Source of the DNA: Candidatus Hodarchaeota archaeon
GTDB taxonomy: Archaea; Asgardarchaeota; Heimdallarchaeia; Hodarchaeales; YT1-039
Direction of reading: 5' to 3'
DNA: 64,000 nucleotides
NCBI GenBank assembly: GCA_016840025.1
Contig: JAEOTF010000134.1
Span: 1-64,000 of the forward strand
Part shown: positions 1-7,908 of the stretch, one piece after another
Layout: the number at the start of each line of letters is the position of its first letter
How positions within the stretch are numbered: position 1 is the stretch's first letter
Made by a program: the position numbers and the translations under genes
The notes under the pieces: model-generated
Told to the model about the DNA's origin: nothing
The model's input: the letters and a program-made list of their open reading frames with translations, nothing else
Databases searched by the model: none

Positions 1-4
1 AATT

Positions 5-1354
5 GTGGTAAAGTTGGGCCATGTTTGTACACATGTCCAAGTTTGTCATGGTTTGGAGTTTCGGTTACCGACATCATTGATATTTGCAAAGAAAGGCTTT
101 CATGTTATTGGTCTCGATATCCTTCAAGAGAAAGTAGATATGATAAATTCAGGCATTTCACCCATTCATGATGATTTCTTACATGTAACACTTCCTGAAC
201 AGCTTGAAAATGGTAACTTTGAAGCTACAATGGATTATCAAACTGCAGTTTCTAACTCAGACATTATCTTATTAGTGCTGCCCACTCCCGCCAATGAAGC
301 AAAAGAACCAGATTTGTCTTTTGTTGTTAATGCAACGACTAGTGTTGCAAAATATCTGAAAAGAGGACAATTAGTTATTTTAGAATCCACAGTCTATCCT
401 GGTGTCACCGAAGAGGTGGTACAACCTATACTTGAAGAATCTGGCTTAAAATCAAAGATAGATTTTGGTCTAGCTTACTGTCCTGAAAGATTCAATCCTG
501 GGGATACAGATCGTACTATAGAAAACGTAACAAGGGTAGTTGGTGGTATAAATGCCCAATGGACAGAAGTTGCTGAAGCATTATATTCACAAATTCAACA
601 AACATTTACCACTGTGAATATAAAAACAGCTGAAGCATCAAAAGTAATCGAAAATGCTCAAAGAGATTTAAACATAGCTTTTGCGAATGAAATGGCATTG
701 GTCTGTGAGCATTTAAACATTGATTTTAATGATGTTTTTGAAGCTGCAGTCACAAAGTGGAATTTTGGGAGATATTACCCAGGACCTGGCGTAGGTGGAC
801 ATTGCTTGCCTCATGATCCGTATTATTTAGTAAAAAAGGCGCGAGAGCATGGGTATCACGCACAGATTATTATAGCTGGTCGGAAAGTCAATGATTTTAT
901 GCCGCATCATGTAGTGAATCTTCTAGTAAGAGGTCTAAATTATAATAAGAAAGCAGTTAAAGGGTCAAAGATTATAATTTTTGGCGCGACTTACAAAAAA
1001 AATATTGATGACGTCAGAACTAGCCCAACAGAACTATTAGTAAATTATCTCCGAGAATATGAGGCAGAAATATTAATTGTAGAGCCTTACGTTGAAAAAG
1101 AATTGGTTTTTGGGTGTGAAAGAATCGAACAAGCTAACTCTAAAACTATTAGTGAAGCTGACGCTCTTATTTTTATGGTGGCTCATGACCAATTTGCAGA
1201 TGTTTCAACTGAGTATATTAAATCGTGTTTTGAAGAAGAAAAGAGGGCAGTAATTGTGGATGGGGTACGAATGCTTAATGGATATGAATTAAAGGAGCTT
1301 GGTTTTATTTATCTCGCAATAGGGGCAGGTAAGTTCAATTCGAGCTATAAATAG
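5..1354 (+). CDS. UDP-sugar 6-dehydrogenase (WecC/TviB-type), 5' end uncertain
   Basis: This NAD-dependent enzyme oxidises the C6 of a UDP-(N-acetyl)hexosamine to a uronic acid for surface glycans or N-glycans. The visible parts are the Rossmann segment (LPTSLIFAKKGFHVIGLD), STVYPGVTEE, YCPERFNPGD, the central helix around KTAEASKVIENAQRD, and the catalytic-cysteine loop GVGGHCLPHDPYY near residue 260. The C-terminal UDP-binding domain includes GATYKKNIDDVRTSP. The length (about 450 aa) is normal. The first 25 residues are abnormal: the Gly-rich NAD loop, expected as LGHVGLPT, is split by about 13 unrelated residues between LGHV and LPTS. The frame is open to the window edge, so the true start may lie outside. 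It converges on the AlaRS gene with a 22-bp gap. The family call is sure; the sugar specificity is not. Confidence 0.88.
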   Translation: MVKLGHVCTHVQVCHGLEFRLPTSLIFAKKGFHVIGLDILQEKVDMINSGISPIHDDFLHVTLPEQLENGNFEATMDYQTAVSNSDIILLVLPTPANEAKEPDLSFVVNATTSVAKYLKRGQLVILESTVYPGVTEEVVQPILEESGLKSKIDFGLAYCPERFNPGDTDRTIENVTRVVGGINAQWTEVAEALYSQIQQTFTTVNIKTAEASKVIENAQRDLNIAFANEMALVCEHLNIDFNDVFEAAVTKWNFGRYYPGPGVGGHCLPHDPYYLVKKAREHGYHAQIIIAGRKVNDFMPHHVVNLLVRGLNYNKKAVKGSKIIIFGATYKKNIDDVRTSPTELLVNYLREYEAEILIVEPYVEKELVFGCERIEQANSKTISEADALIFMVAHDQFADVSTEYIKSCFEEEKRAVIVDGVRMLNGYELKELGFIYLAIGAGKFNSSYK

Positions 1355-1376
1355 ACTTTGGAGCGAAAGTAGAGGA

Positions 1377-3155
1377 TTAGTCCTCAATAAAACCATAGAT
1401 ACGAATCATGCCTGTTCCAATTTTTTTCTGTTTTTGTAGACGAAAACGACCAATTTGGGAAGTTCTCTCTACATGTGGACCTGAACATAATTCTTTAGAG
1501 TAGTCACCAACTGAATAAACTGATAACTTATCATGCTTTGAGTATTCTTCCTCAAAAAATCCGAGTATGTCCATAGTACGTGCTTCATCTGATGTTAGCA
1601 TCTTTCTGGTGATTGGAAGATCTTGCTCAATTTTTTCATTTATAATCTGCTCAACTCTTTCTCTTTCATCTTGAGTGAGTTTTTTATCATGATTAAAGTC
1701 AAAACGTGTACGGTCTTTAGTAATATTGCTGCCTTTTTGCTGGATGTGATCACCGAGGACATCTCTCAGTGAAGCTTGTAATAAATGGGTTGCTGTGTGT
1801 AAACGTGTTGTTTTTTCAGAATGGTCAGCTAAACCACTCTTGAATTTTCCTTCAGTAGATTTTCTAGATAACTTGCGATGCTCTTCGAACTCTTTCTCAA
1901 AATCAATCATGTCTATAATTAAGCCTTGCTCCTCCGCAAGTTCTTTAGTCATTTCTATTGGAAAACCAAAAGAAGTGAAGAGCAAGAAGGCATCTTTGCC
2001 TGTAATTTCACCTTTTTTAGAGAATATCTGATTGAACTTCCTAAGTCCACGATTCAACGATTTTGTGAAATTTTTTCCTTCTTTTTCTAATTGATTAAAA
2101 ATAAATTCACTATTTCTTTGGAGTTCTGGATAAGTATCACCATATATATCAATAACTATCCTAACAAGCTCTGAGAAATATTGGTATTCTAGATTGAGAA
2201 GATTACCTTGACGAATAGCTCTTCTGATTAATCGTCTAATAATATAACCTTGTTCCACATTAGATGGCACAACCCCTTTATCATCGGCTAGAATAAAGGT
2301 TGCAGCTTTAATGTGGTCTGTAACTATTCTAATACTTTTCAATTGTTCTTCTGTAGGTTCTTCAATATCCGCCTGTCTTTGAATGGCTGAAAAGATGGGT
2401 GCTAAAGTTTCCACATCAAAAATACTCGATTTTCCAGTAAGAATCGCAACTGTACGCTCCACACCCATGCCTGTGTCAACGTTGTGTTGCTTAAGGGGTT
2501 CATAAGTACCAGCAACGGTCTTATTATACGTCATGAAGACGTCATTCCAGATCTCAAAATATTTGCCGCATGAACAGCCGGGTTTACAGTCTGGAGAACA
2601 CTTTTTCTTACCTGTATCATAAAACATTTCGGTATCTGGACCACAGGGACCCGTTTCACCTGCTGGTCCCCACCAATTATCTTCTCGTGGTAAAAAATAT
2701 ATTCGATCTTCAGGAATGCCTAGATTTTTCCATATTTCCGCTGATTCGGTGTCTTTTGGAACTTCATCATCACCTTCAAAACATGTGACTGAAAGATGTT
2801 CTGGATCAATACCCAGCCATTTAGGGTCAGTTAAGAATTCATAACTCCATTCTATTGCCTCTTTTTTGAAATAATTACCTAAAGACCAATTGCCAAGCAT
2901 CTCAAAAAAAGTTAAGTGTGTAGAGTCGCCAACTTCATCAATATCGCTAGTTCTTATGCACTTTTGACAGTTCACCAGTCGACTGCCTTGCGGATGCGGT
3001 TGACCAACTAAGAAAGGAACTAAAGGGTGCATTCCAGCTGTAGTAAAAAGTACGGTGGGATCATCTTCTGGTATCAATGAAGCTGAAGGGAGTATAGCAT
3101 GTTTTTTCTCCCGAAAGAATTCTAAGTATTTTTCGCGTAATTCGTGAGAATCCAT
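1377..3155 (-). CDS. alaS: Alanyl-tRNA synthetase, short bacterial (CPR-like) form
   Basis: This enzyme charges tRNA-Ala and edits Ser/Gly-tRNA-Ala. The class II catalytic domain starts at residue 1 (HELREKYLEFF, TTAGMHPLVPFL, FEMLGNWSLGNYF). The stretch GPAGETGPCGPDTEMFYD follows, then a Cys-rich zinc-like insert (KKKCSPDCKPGCSCGKYFE), and the editing domain has HTATH and CSGPH near the C-terminus. At 592 aa it stops after the editing domain and lacks the C-terminal DHHA1/C-Ala region that makes most AlaRS 870-950 aa long. The motif wording, for example PKDTESAEIW, is that of bacterial and in particular Patescibacteria (CPR) enzymes, not of archaeal AlaRS, which suggests lateral transfer. 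Function is sure; origin is an inference. Confidence 0.93.
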   Translation of the reverse strand: MDSHELREKYLEFFREKKHAILPSASLIPEDDPTVLFTTAGMHPLVPFLVGQPHPQGSRLVNCQKCIRTSDIDEVGDSTHLTFFEMLGNWSLGNYFKKEAIEWSYEFLTDPKWLGIDPEHLSVTCFEGDDEVPKDTESAEIWKNLGIPEDRIYFLPREDNWWGPAGETGPCGPDTEMFYDTGKKKCSPDCKPGCSCGKYFEIWNDVFMTYNKTVAGTYEPLKQHNVDTGMGVERTVAILTGKSSIFDVETLAPIFSAIQRQADIEEPTEEQLKSIRIVTDHIKAATFILADDKGVVPSNVEQGYIIRRLIRRAIRQGNLLNLEYQYFSELVRIVIDIYGDTYPELQRNSEFIFNQLEKEGKNFTKSLNRGLRKFNQIFSKKGEITGKDAFLLFTSFGFPIEMTKELAEEQGLIIDMIDFEKEFEEHRKLSRKSTEGKFKSGLADHSEKTTRLHTATHLLQASLRDVLGDHIQQKGSNITKDRTRFDFNHDKKLTQDERERVEQIINEKIEQDLPITRKMLTSDEARTMDILGFFEEEYSKHDKLSVYSVGDYSKELCSGPHVERTSQIGRFRLQKQKKIGTGMIRIYGFIED

Positions 3156-3314
3156 TGTGCTTCCAATCCTATTTATGTTCGACTAGATGAAGGAAATCTT
3201 AGTGATGTAGCTTAATCCTAGTCCTTATAGCGACACAACCGCTCTTAAGGACATTCTTCTAAAAAAGCAAAAAAAATAATCGGATTCTTAAAGGAATTCT
3301 TTTGTGGATTAACA

Positions 3315-3755
3315 ATGCCATCTACCTTAGAGAAACTTCCATCTCTTCTTCAATTGATTCTTCAAACAACAGAAGAAACGATATCCACTCTTCATCTTAC
3401 TGAAAAAACGGGTCCTAGCATAAAAACCCGAGGAGGAGTGTTTGTTCTATCTTACAATTTTTTTTCTATCAACACTGAAAGTGATTTTCAAGCTCTAATC
3501 ACTGCAATCGATAGTATTATACCAAAAAGTGAAACAGAGGTGCTTGTATACTCCAGTATGACTGGGAGTATAACAGATCAAGGTCAATTGGGGTTTAGAA
3601 TTGAACAAGCAGAAATACGGGACATCTATTCATTTGAGGAAGAATCATTTTGTTATCTTCGATTGCTTATCGAACACTCTGTAGATAAGAAATCTCGCCG
3701 TTGGATCTCTTTAGATGTCGATTTTATTCCTACGAGTCCTTGGTTTATGGATTAA
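3315..3755 (+). CDS. Hypothetical protein, 146 aa
   Basis: I do not recognise this protein. It has an N-terminal helical segment (about residues 1-30), then alternating hydrophobic strands typical of a small alpha/beta fold: GGVFVLSYNFFSI, TEVLVYSSM, FCYLRLLIEH and RRWISLDVDFIP. It has no cysteines clustered for metal binding, no signal peptide and no membrane segment, so it is probably cytosolic. It stands alone, divergent from alaS (160 bp between starts) and convergent with a membrane protein gene 26 bp downstream. Codon use resembles its neighbours, which supports a real gene. Confidence 0.65.
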   Translation: MPSTLEKLPSLLQLILQTTEETISTLHLTEKTGPSIKTRGGVFVLSYNFFSINTESDFQALITAIDSIIPKSETEVLVYSSMTGSITDQGQLGFRIEQAEIRDIYSFEEESFCYLRLLIEHSVDKKSRRWISLDVDFIPTSPWFMD

Positions 3756-3781
3756 TACTTCTAGAGAGCTAATACAGAGAA

Positions 3782-4450
3782 TCAAGCGATAGTACCTAGC
3801 CAGAAGATTGCAAGAATAATCCCAAGGACAATAATTAAAAATCCAAGAAGCACTCGGTGTGATGGGGCGTGCATGTAGACGCCATGGCCTGTGAGAGCTA
3901 TGCCAATCCATAATATTTCAATGATGAATTTTATAATCGTAATAACAATGACTATAATTAATGCGTCTTGTCCTGTGCCCCGAAAATAATCAAAGAGATA
4001 CAGTGAACCCATGATCAGCATTGTGACGATAAAACTACGGATTACATAATCCCACCATTGGAATTGAGTCTTGATAAAGGTCCAAACGAATTTATCTACA
4101 CGCCAAAGGGGAAACTCCGCCGCATAGAATGCTTTTGCTATTTCATCGATTTTTTCGGCATCACCTGCCGAAAGAACACCACCTAGCAAAGGTATCTTGT
4201 TGATATAGCCACGTACACTAATAAAACGAAGGAACAGCCAAAAGAGAGTGAAAGTAAATGCTTCCCAACCAAACAGAAGTAGAGCACCTGGTGAAGTTAA
4301 TCGCTCACCAAAGGTGGCACCTGCTTCGTCTCCCATAGAGGCAACGCTTATTACCCAGCTTACAAGTTTTAAAATTATAGCTAATATAAAGCAAGCAAAC
4401 CAAAATATAAAACGAATTGGATAGGCCAGTGTGTCAGTCATACGTCCCAT
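3782..4450 (-). CDS. Multi-pass membrane protein, unknown function
   Basis: This 222-aa protein has about five predicted membrane helices (roughly residues 11-38, 52-75, 133-153, 163-190 and 201-220). A hydrophilic loop (about 85-130) contains a GDAEKIDEIAKAF helix. I recognise no catalytic motif. A second in-frame ATG three codons in is an equally good start. It is the gene next to the ubiquitin-RING group on the same strand, 120 bp downstream of the RING gene, but with its own leader. A membrane location is well supported; the function is unknown. Confidence 0.7.
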   Translation of the reverse strand: MGRMTDTLAYPIRFIFWFACFILAIILKLVSWVISVASMGDEAGATFGERLTSPGALLLFGWEAFTFTLFWLFLRFISVRGYINKIPLLGGVLSAGDAEKIDEIAKAFYAAEFPLWRVDKFVWTFIKTQFQWWDYVIRSFIVTMLIMGSLYLFDYFRGTGQDALIIVIVITIIKFIIEILWIGIALTGHGVYMHAPSHRVLLGFLIIVLGIILAIFWLGTIA

Positions 4451-4570
4451 TACTCTTGTCTCCTACAATTCTTTTGGATTTCAGTTATTTTTTAGAAGTG
4501 ATTGGAGGAATGATTGATTTATTGGTATGATATAAATATGACCGACTAAAACTATTCTAACTAACCTGGT

Positions 4571-4948
4571 TCAGTTATCGGACCCATATTGCCAGGGAGC
4601 TCGACAAGAAGGACACACTTTTTTGGATCTCAGCCAACTCTGAATATGCGGTTTATGCGCTTTACGACCACATGATGCGCAGCTTACGACTTTTTTATCA
4701 TCTGCTTTGATTGTTCCCCAGCATACCATACATTTAGCTCTTTTTTTCTTCCATTCCCAATCTCCCAGACTTTGAGGAGTAAGTTTTACAGAAGTTGTTT
4801 CTGGATCGGACAGAGGATAGAGGAGAAGAGAAAGTGGATGAAATTTGATGATCTCGCTAGCTTCCGCAGGGTCTTCAAGGTTTTTGGCTTGTAAGAATGA
4901 CCTTTTAGGAACTTTTAGTTTATCATCAGAAGCCAAGACAATCACCAT
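4571..4948 (-). CDS. RING-H2 (Rbx1/Apc11-like) small protein, candidate E3 ligase
   Basis: This 125-aa protein has a C-terminal RING with eight ligands in order: C73-x2-C76, C90-x2-C93, H98-x2-H101, C112-x2-C115. The end of the domain (SWLRSKKVCPSC, then APWQY) closely resembles the WLKTRQVCP / EWEF end of eukaryotic Rbx1/Apc11. Small RING proteins of this kind are known beside Ub/E1/E2 genes in archaea such as Caldiarchaeum. Residues 1-65 are an uncharacterised strand-rich segment. The expected role is to bring an E2~ubiquitin to substrates. It lies 13 bp behind a coiled-coil protein gene in the same direction (probable operon), and the pair is divergent from the ubiquitin gene. RING identity is strong; ligase activity is inferred. 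Confidence 0.85.
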   Translation of the reverse strand: MVIVLASDDKLKVPKRSFLQAKNLEDPAEASEIIKFHPLSLLLYPLSDPETTSVKLTPQSLGDWEWKKKRAKCMVCWGTIKADDKKVVSCASCGRKAHKPHIQSWLRSKKVCPSCRAPWQYGSDN

Positions 4949-4961
4949 CGGAACTTCTAAT

Positions 4962-5390
4962 TCATTCTTCAGTTGTAGTTATGTTACTTATACTAGCCTC
5001 TTTCTTGAGATCAACAAGAATTGAGGCTAAATTTTGCCTGACCTCCAATAGGTCAGATTCTGAAGCGTCAATTCGTAGTGTTTCAAATTTCTCTGTTGCT
5101 TCAAGAAGCCTGTCTAGCTTCTGACTCAGATCTAACTTCGTTAAAAAGCCTACTAAAGTTGCCAATAACTCCTTAATTTGTTTTGTCTCATGTTCTATGG
5201 ATGTCAGTCGTTTTTGAATATCCTTTTCTGTTTCCACAAATGAATTGACAGTGGATGCAAGAGGTTGAATGTCATTATAAATTTGATTAACAACTTTTTC
5301 GAGTCCTTTTACTGTAGGAACTGATCCTTTAGGAGTACTAACAGATTCAACCTGAATTTCTCTTTCTTCTGCCACTACGTCGTTCTCCAC
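4962..5390 (-). CDS. Coiled-coil protein co-transcribed with the RING protein
   Basis: This 142-aa protein is almost wholly helical. A heptad-rich region (about residues 28-95) is followed by a second helix (about 100-135), with acidic ends. It has no cysteines, no membrane segment and no recognisable catalytic motif. It precedes the RING gene by 13 bp and is divergent from the ubiquitin-like gene (108 bp between starts). It may be a scaffold or substrate adaptor for the RING protein; that is inferred only from position. The name of the family is unknown to me. Confidence 0.7.
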   Translation of the reverse strand: MENDVVAEEREIQVESVSTPKGSVPTVKGLEKVVNQIYNDIQPLASTVNSFVETEKDIQKRLTSIEHETKQIKELLATLVGFLTKLDLSQKLDRLLEATEKFETLRIDASESDLLEVRQNLASILVDLKKEASISNITTTEE

Positions 5391-5498
5391 AACTTGTACC
5401 TATGTCTTATTTTTTCAAATACAAATACATATTTAATCTTCTGTTATAAGAATAACAATATGAGTCCATAGACGCATGGATAAATTGTTCATAGAGGT
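5391..5498. promoter_or_regulatory. Divergent promoter region between RING operon and ubiquitin gene
   Basis: This 108-bp A+T-rich spacer separates the coiled-coil/RING operon (minus) from the Ub-E1 pair (plus). TATA-like stretches lie at about 5428-5437 (catatttaat) and 5443-5449 (ttataag). A small inverted repeat GTTAT-N4-ATAAC spans 5442-5455. The close divergent layout means the two halves are likely co-regulated. No transcription start can be fixed from sequence. Confidence 0.45.
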
Positions 5499-5747
5499 AT
5501 GGTGGTTAAAACGAAAGTTAAAGTGGTTTCAGCGATTGGGGGCGGCGAGATTACCGTTTCTATAGATGAAAGTGAGCCTGTACGCGAGCTAAAACGTATT
5601 GTTGCAGAACAGAAACGAATCCCACCTCAAACAGTTATTGTTGTTTTTCGTGGAAGGCAGCTAGATGATTTTGAGACATTAGCAGAAGCTGGGGTTGTAC
5701 CATTAGATAAGTTATATCTCATAACGCGGACAACGGGTGGGGTATAA
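5499..5747 (+). CDS. Ubiquitin-like modifier ending in Gly-Gly-Val
   Basis: This 82-aa beta-grasp protein aligns with eukaryotic ubiquitin over its whole length. KRIPPQTVIVVFRGRQLDD matches ubiquitin's EGIPPDQQRLIFAGKQLED, and the tail TRTTGGV carries the diglycine. One residue (V82) follows the GG, so a peptidase must expose the conjugating terminus, as for eukaryotic precursors. By alignment, the residue corresponding to ubiquitin R72 is kept, K27 is kept, K48 is Arg and K63 is Pro. Chain types built through the last two sites are therefore not expected. It precedes the E1 gene by about 80 bp and is divergent from a RING operon. A ribosome-binding GAGG sits almost against the ATG, so the adjacent GTG (5502) could be the real start. 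Confidence 0.93.
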   Translation: MVVKTKVKVVSAIGGGEITVSIDESEPVRELKRIVAEQKRIPPQTVIVVFRGRQLDDFETLAEAGVVPLDKLYLITRTTGGV

Positions 5748-5787
5748 GAAAAACCAATTTAAACGTGCAATTGGAGTTTTATAGAGA

Positions 5788-5805
5788 GGAAGGATGAAAC
5801 CTTCC
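5788..5805 (+). promoter_or_regulatory. Hairpin between ubiquitin and E1 genes
   Basis: GGAAGG-ATGAAA-CCTTCC forms a perfect 6-bp stem (7 bp with the flanking A-T) followed by TTTT. It lies just before the E1 ribosome-binding site (AAGGAG, 5811-5816). It could be a weak terminator or a translational brake that lowers E1 relative to ubiquitin. The pairing is read directly; the role is inferred. Confidence 0.5.
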
Positions 5806-5824
5806 TTTTCAAGGAGAGTCGCCG

Positions 5825-6859
5825 CTGGAGACAAAATACGACCGACAAATTATCTTAGAAGGATGGGATCAGGAGCGGATTAGGGAAGCTCGGGTACTTG
5901 TTGGTGGTGTTGGAGCTCTTGGAACGATAGTGGGGTTAAATCTAGCTCTAATGGGCGTTGGGGAAATCCACCTAGTTGACATGGATACCATTGAAGTTTC
6001 GAATCTCAATCGTCAACTTCTGTTTTATGAGAAAGATGTTGGCCAACCAAAAGCTAAAATTGCTGCCAGAGCATTAAAAATGATAAATCCTGACATCAAC
6101 ATAATCTCTCACGTTGGACGATTAGAAGACCTACCTATCAGGATTTATAAGAACTGTCACGTTATAATTGATGGTTTAGATGATTTTGAACCCCGTAGAT
6201 GGCTCAATTCTGTTGCTATACACCAGAAAATCCCACTAATATCTGGAGGTATCTATGGCTTCATGGGCAACTTGCAGGTCGTTATTGCTGATGAAACACC
6301 CTGCTTAGAATGTCAGCCTTTGCTTGGGCAGGAAATTCTTCAAAAAGCATGTACACCACCTGGGCGAGAAAGAAAAGAGAAAATAGAACCAGAACCTAAA
6401 GTCCCTTCTGTAGTGTCGGTATCTACTGTAATAGGCGGATTAATGGTTCAAGAGGCAACAAAATTAATTTTGGGTATGAAAAAGCAAGTTTTATACGAAT
6501 ATCTCTTTTGGGATGGATTGACCGAGGTTTTCACCCGTATCCCTTTAGAACGGCGAGAAGATTGTGAAGTTTGTTCCTCACGTTATAGATTAGAAGGGAT
6601 TCCGTTTATAGGAGATCATAATGAAACATTTGATGAGTTAATAGAAAGAATAAAAATCACTTTTGAAGCCCAAGAACCTACACTTATGGTACGAATGAAA
6701 AGCATTGAAGTGAATGGGAATATAGAACTGAAGAACATTTTTCAGGAAAACGATACACTATTCATCATTGACAAGGCAATTCCCCAGCCAAAAAAGCTTC
6801 GATTTTCCTTCTCCGCAAAAGAAACCCCTCTTCCTAAAGAGAAAGGTTCAGAAGAATAA
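5825..6859 (+). CDS. Ubiquitin-activating E1-like enzyme, CTG start
   Basis: This E1/ThiF-family enzyme adenylates the modifier's Gly-Gly end and carries it as a thioester. The start is not AUG: the frame is open only from 5798, and the E1 opening KYDRQIILEGWDQERI requires initiation before 5834. CTG at 5825 has AAGGAG eight bases upstream and gives 344 aa. The nucleotide loop is GGVGALG (27-33), followed by NLNRQ. Zinc pairs are CLEC (160-163) and CEVC (247-250), and the likely catalytic cysteine is C176 in KACTPPG. Residues about 267-332 resemble the C-terminal ubiquitin-fold domain of eukaryotic UBA3 (LKNIFQENDTLFIID against LKELGLVDGQELAVAD), which recruits E2. It is co-directional with the ubiquitin gene. 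Catalysis is a firm family inference; the UFD call is moderate. Confidence 0.9.
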   Translation: METKYDRQIILEGWDQERIREARVLVGGVGALGTIVGLNLALMGVGEIHLVDMDTIEVSNLNRQLLFYEKDVGQPKAKIAARALKMINPDINIISHVGRLEDLPIRIYKNCHVIIDGLDDFEPRRWLNSVAIHQKIPLISGGIYGFMGNLQVVIADETPCLECQPLLGQEILQKACTPPGRERKEKIEPEPKVPSVVSVSTVIGGLMVQEATKLILGMKKQVLYEYLFWDGLTEVFTRIPLERREDCEVCSSRYRLEGIPFIGDHNETFDELIERIKITFEAQEPTLMVRMKSIEVNGNIELKNIFQENDTLFIIDKAIPQPKKLRFSFSAKETPLPKEKGSEE

Positions 6860-6951
6860 GCTATCAGCAATCACTCAAAATTAGGCAATCAAGACGATTG
6901 AAGAATTATTAATTGGTAAATAAAGAAAAAATGGATGAGTCTTGGCGTCTA

Positions 6952-7749
6952 TTAGATAATATAGAAAGCCAAAAGAAATAATGCGGCTACTCCTCCTGCA
7001 ATGCCTGCAGATTCCATTATTTTGATTCTATGAATCTTTTCAATCCCATTCGCTGCTATATAAATACACCAAGCTAAGAAAGGGAGTAATAAGAGGAAAG
7101 CGAGGTCAGTTACTCCAGCAGCGTTAATTTCTGCTATAGCTGCTTTAATATCAGCACCACTCGCACCTTGAGTAATTGGATTATCTGAAGGGTTAGGCAA
7201 GAATAAAAGGAGCAGGAAATTAGAGAGTAGTAGTCCAGGGATAAGTGGCACTAAACTATAACCCAATAAGCTCATGGTTTCTTTAAAAGAGCCTTTCCCA
7301 CCTAATAGTTTGGCAAACATCCAAAGGAAGAGAGAAAGAGTGAACCAAGTGATAAATAGAAGAGGCCAAAAAGCTATACCTCCAAAGATGGGTATTATAA
7401 TAAAAAAGAGAATTCCTACGAGATCATCCCAACCATCAACGACCGGAACCTGTAACTTAATGAAGTAAACCCCTATTACTGTTAAAAAACTAGCAGCAAT
7501 AAGATATAGAACGAATATCCCTCCTTTACGATCAGCATTTGTCGCTACCTGACTCATCCATTCAGGAGTTCGACGTGGATAACGAAGCAGTCGGTATATC
7601 CTTCCCCAAGATTCAAAAATAGTAACTTTCGCTTTAATTTGCTGGCGAAGAAGTTGAATAAGGCTGTAACCACAATAGGGACAAACAACATAATCACCGG
7701 GCACACGTTCGCCACATTGTTGACAAATTAGTGATTCGGAAATGGACAT
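6952..7749 (-). CDS. Zinc-ribbon plus Yip1-type membrane protein
   Basis: Residues 9-27 form a zinc ribbon (CQQC...CPYC). A linker helix follows, and then a Yip1-like domain with about five membrane helices (about 78-100, 110-150, 160-185, 210-232 and 245-265). The diagnostic segment is LLGGKGSFKETMSLLGYSLVPLIPG between the second and third helices. Eukaryotic Yip1/Yif1 proteins act in membrane traffic with Rab GTPases; archaeal homologues are of unknown role. It sits between the E1 gene and a beta-CASP nuclease inside the ubiquitin-ESCRT locus, on the opposite strand to E1. The family call is good; a trafficking role is inference. Confidence 0.78.
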   Translation of the reverse strand: MSISESLICQQCGERVPGDYVVCPYCGYSLIQLLRQQIKAKVTIFESWGRIYRLLRYPRRTPEWMSQVATNADRKGGIFVLYLIAASFLTVIGVYFIKLQVPVVDGWDDLVGILFFIIIPIFGGIAFWPLLFITWFTLSLFLWMFAKLLGGKGSFKETMSLLGYSLVPLIPGLLLSNFLLLLFLPNPSDNPITQGASGADIKAAIAEINAAGVTDLAFLLLLPFLAWCIYIAANGIEKIHRIKIMESAGIAGGVAALFLLAFYII

Positions 7750-7908
7750 GATGAGATCATCTCGGTAAAGCTATTTGGAAACCCTAATCACGTAAAGAGA
7801 ATGCATTCTTGAGGAAGAAAGATAGAAGCTATTCCTTGTTTAAGTAGAAGATATTGATTTATATAGTTTGTATAAACTGGAAATTGTCCTCTAATCTTAA
7901 ACTCAGAT

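Noticed and set aside
5794..5884. ATG 5794 as the E1 start
   Set aside because: That ATG is in a different frame and runs into a stop (TAG) at about 5881; the E1 frame needs the CTG at 5825.
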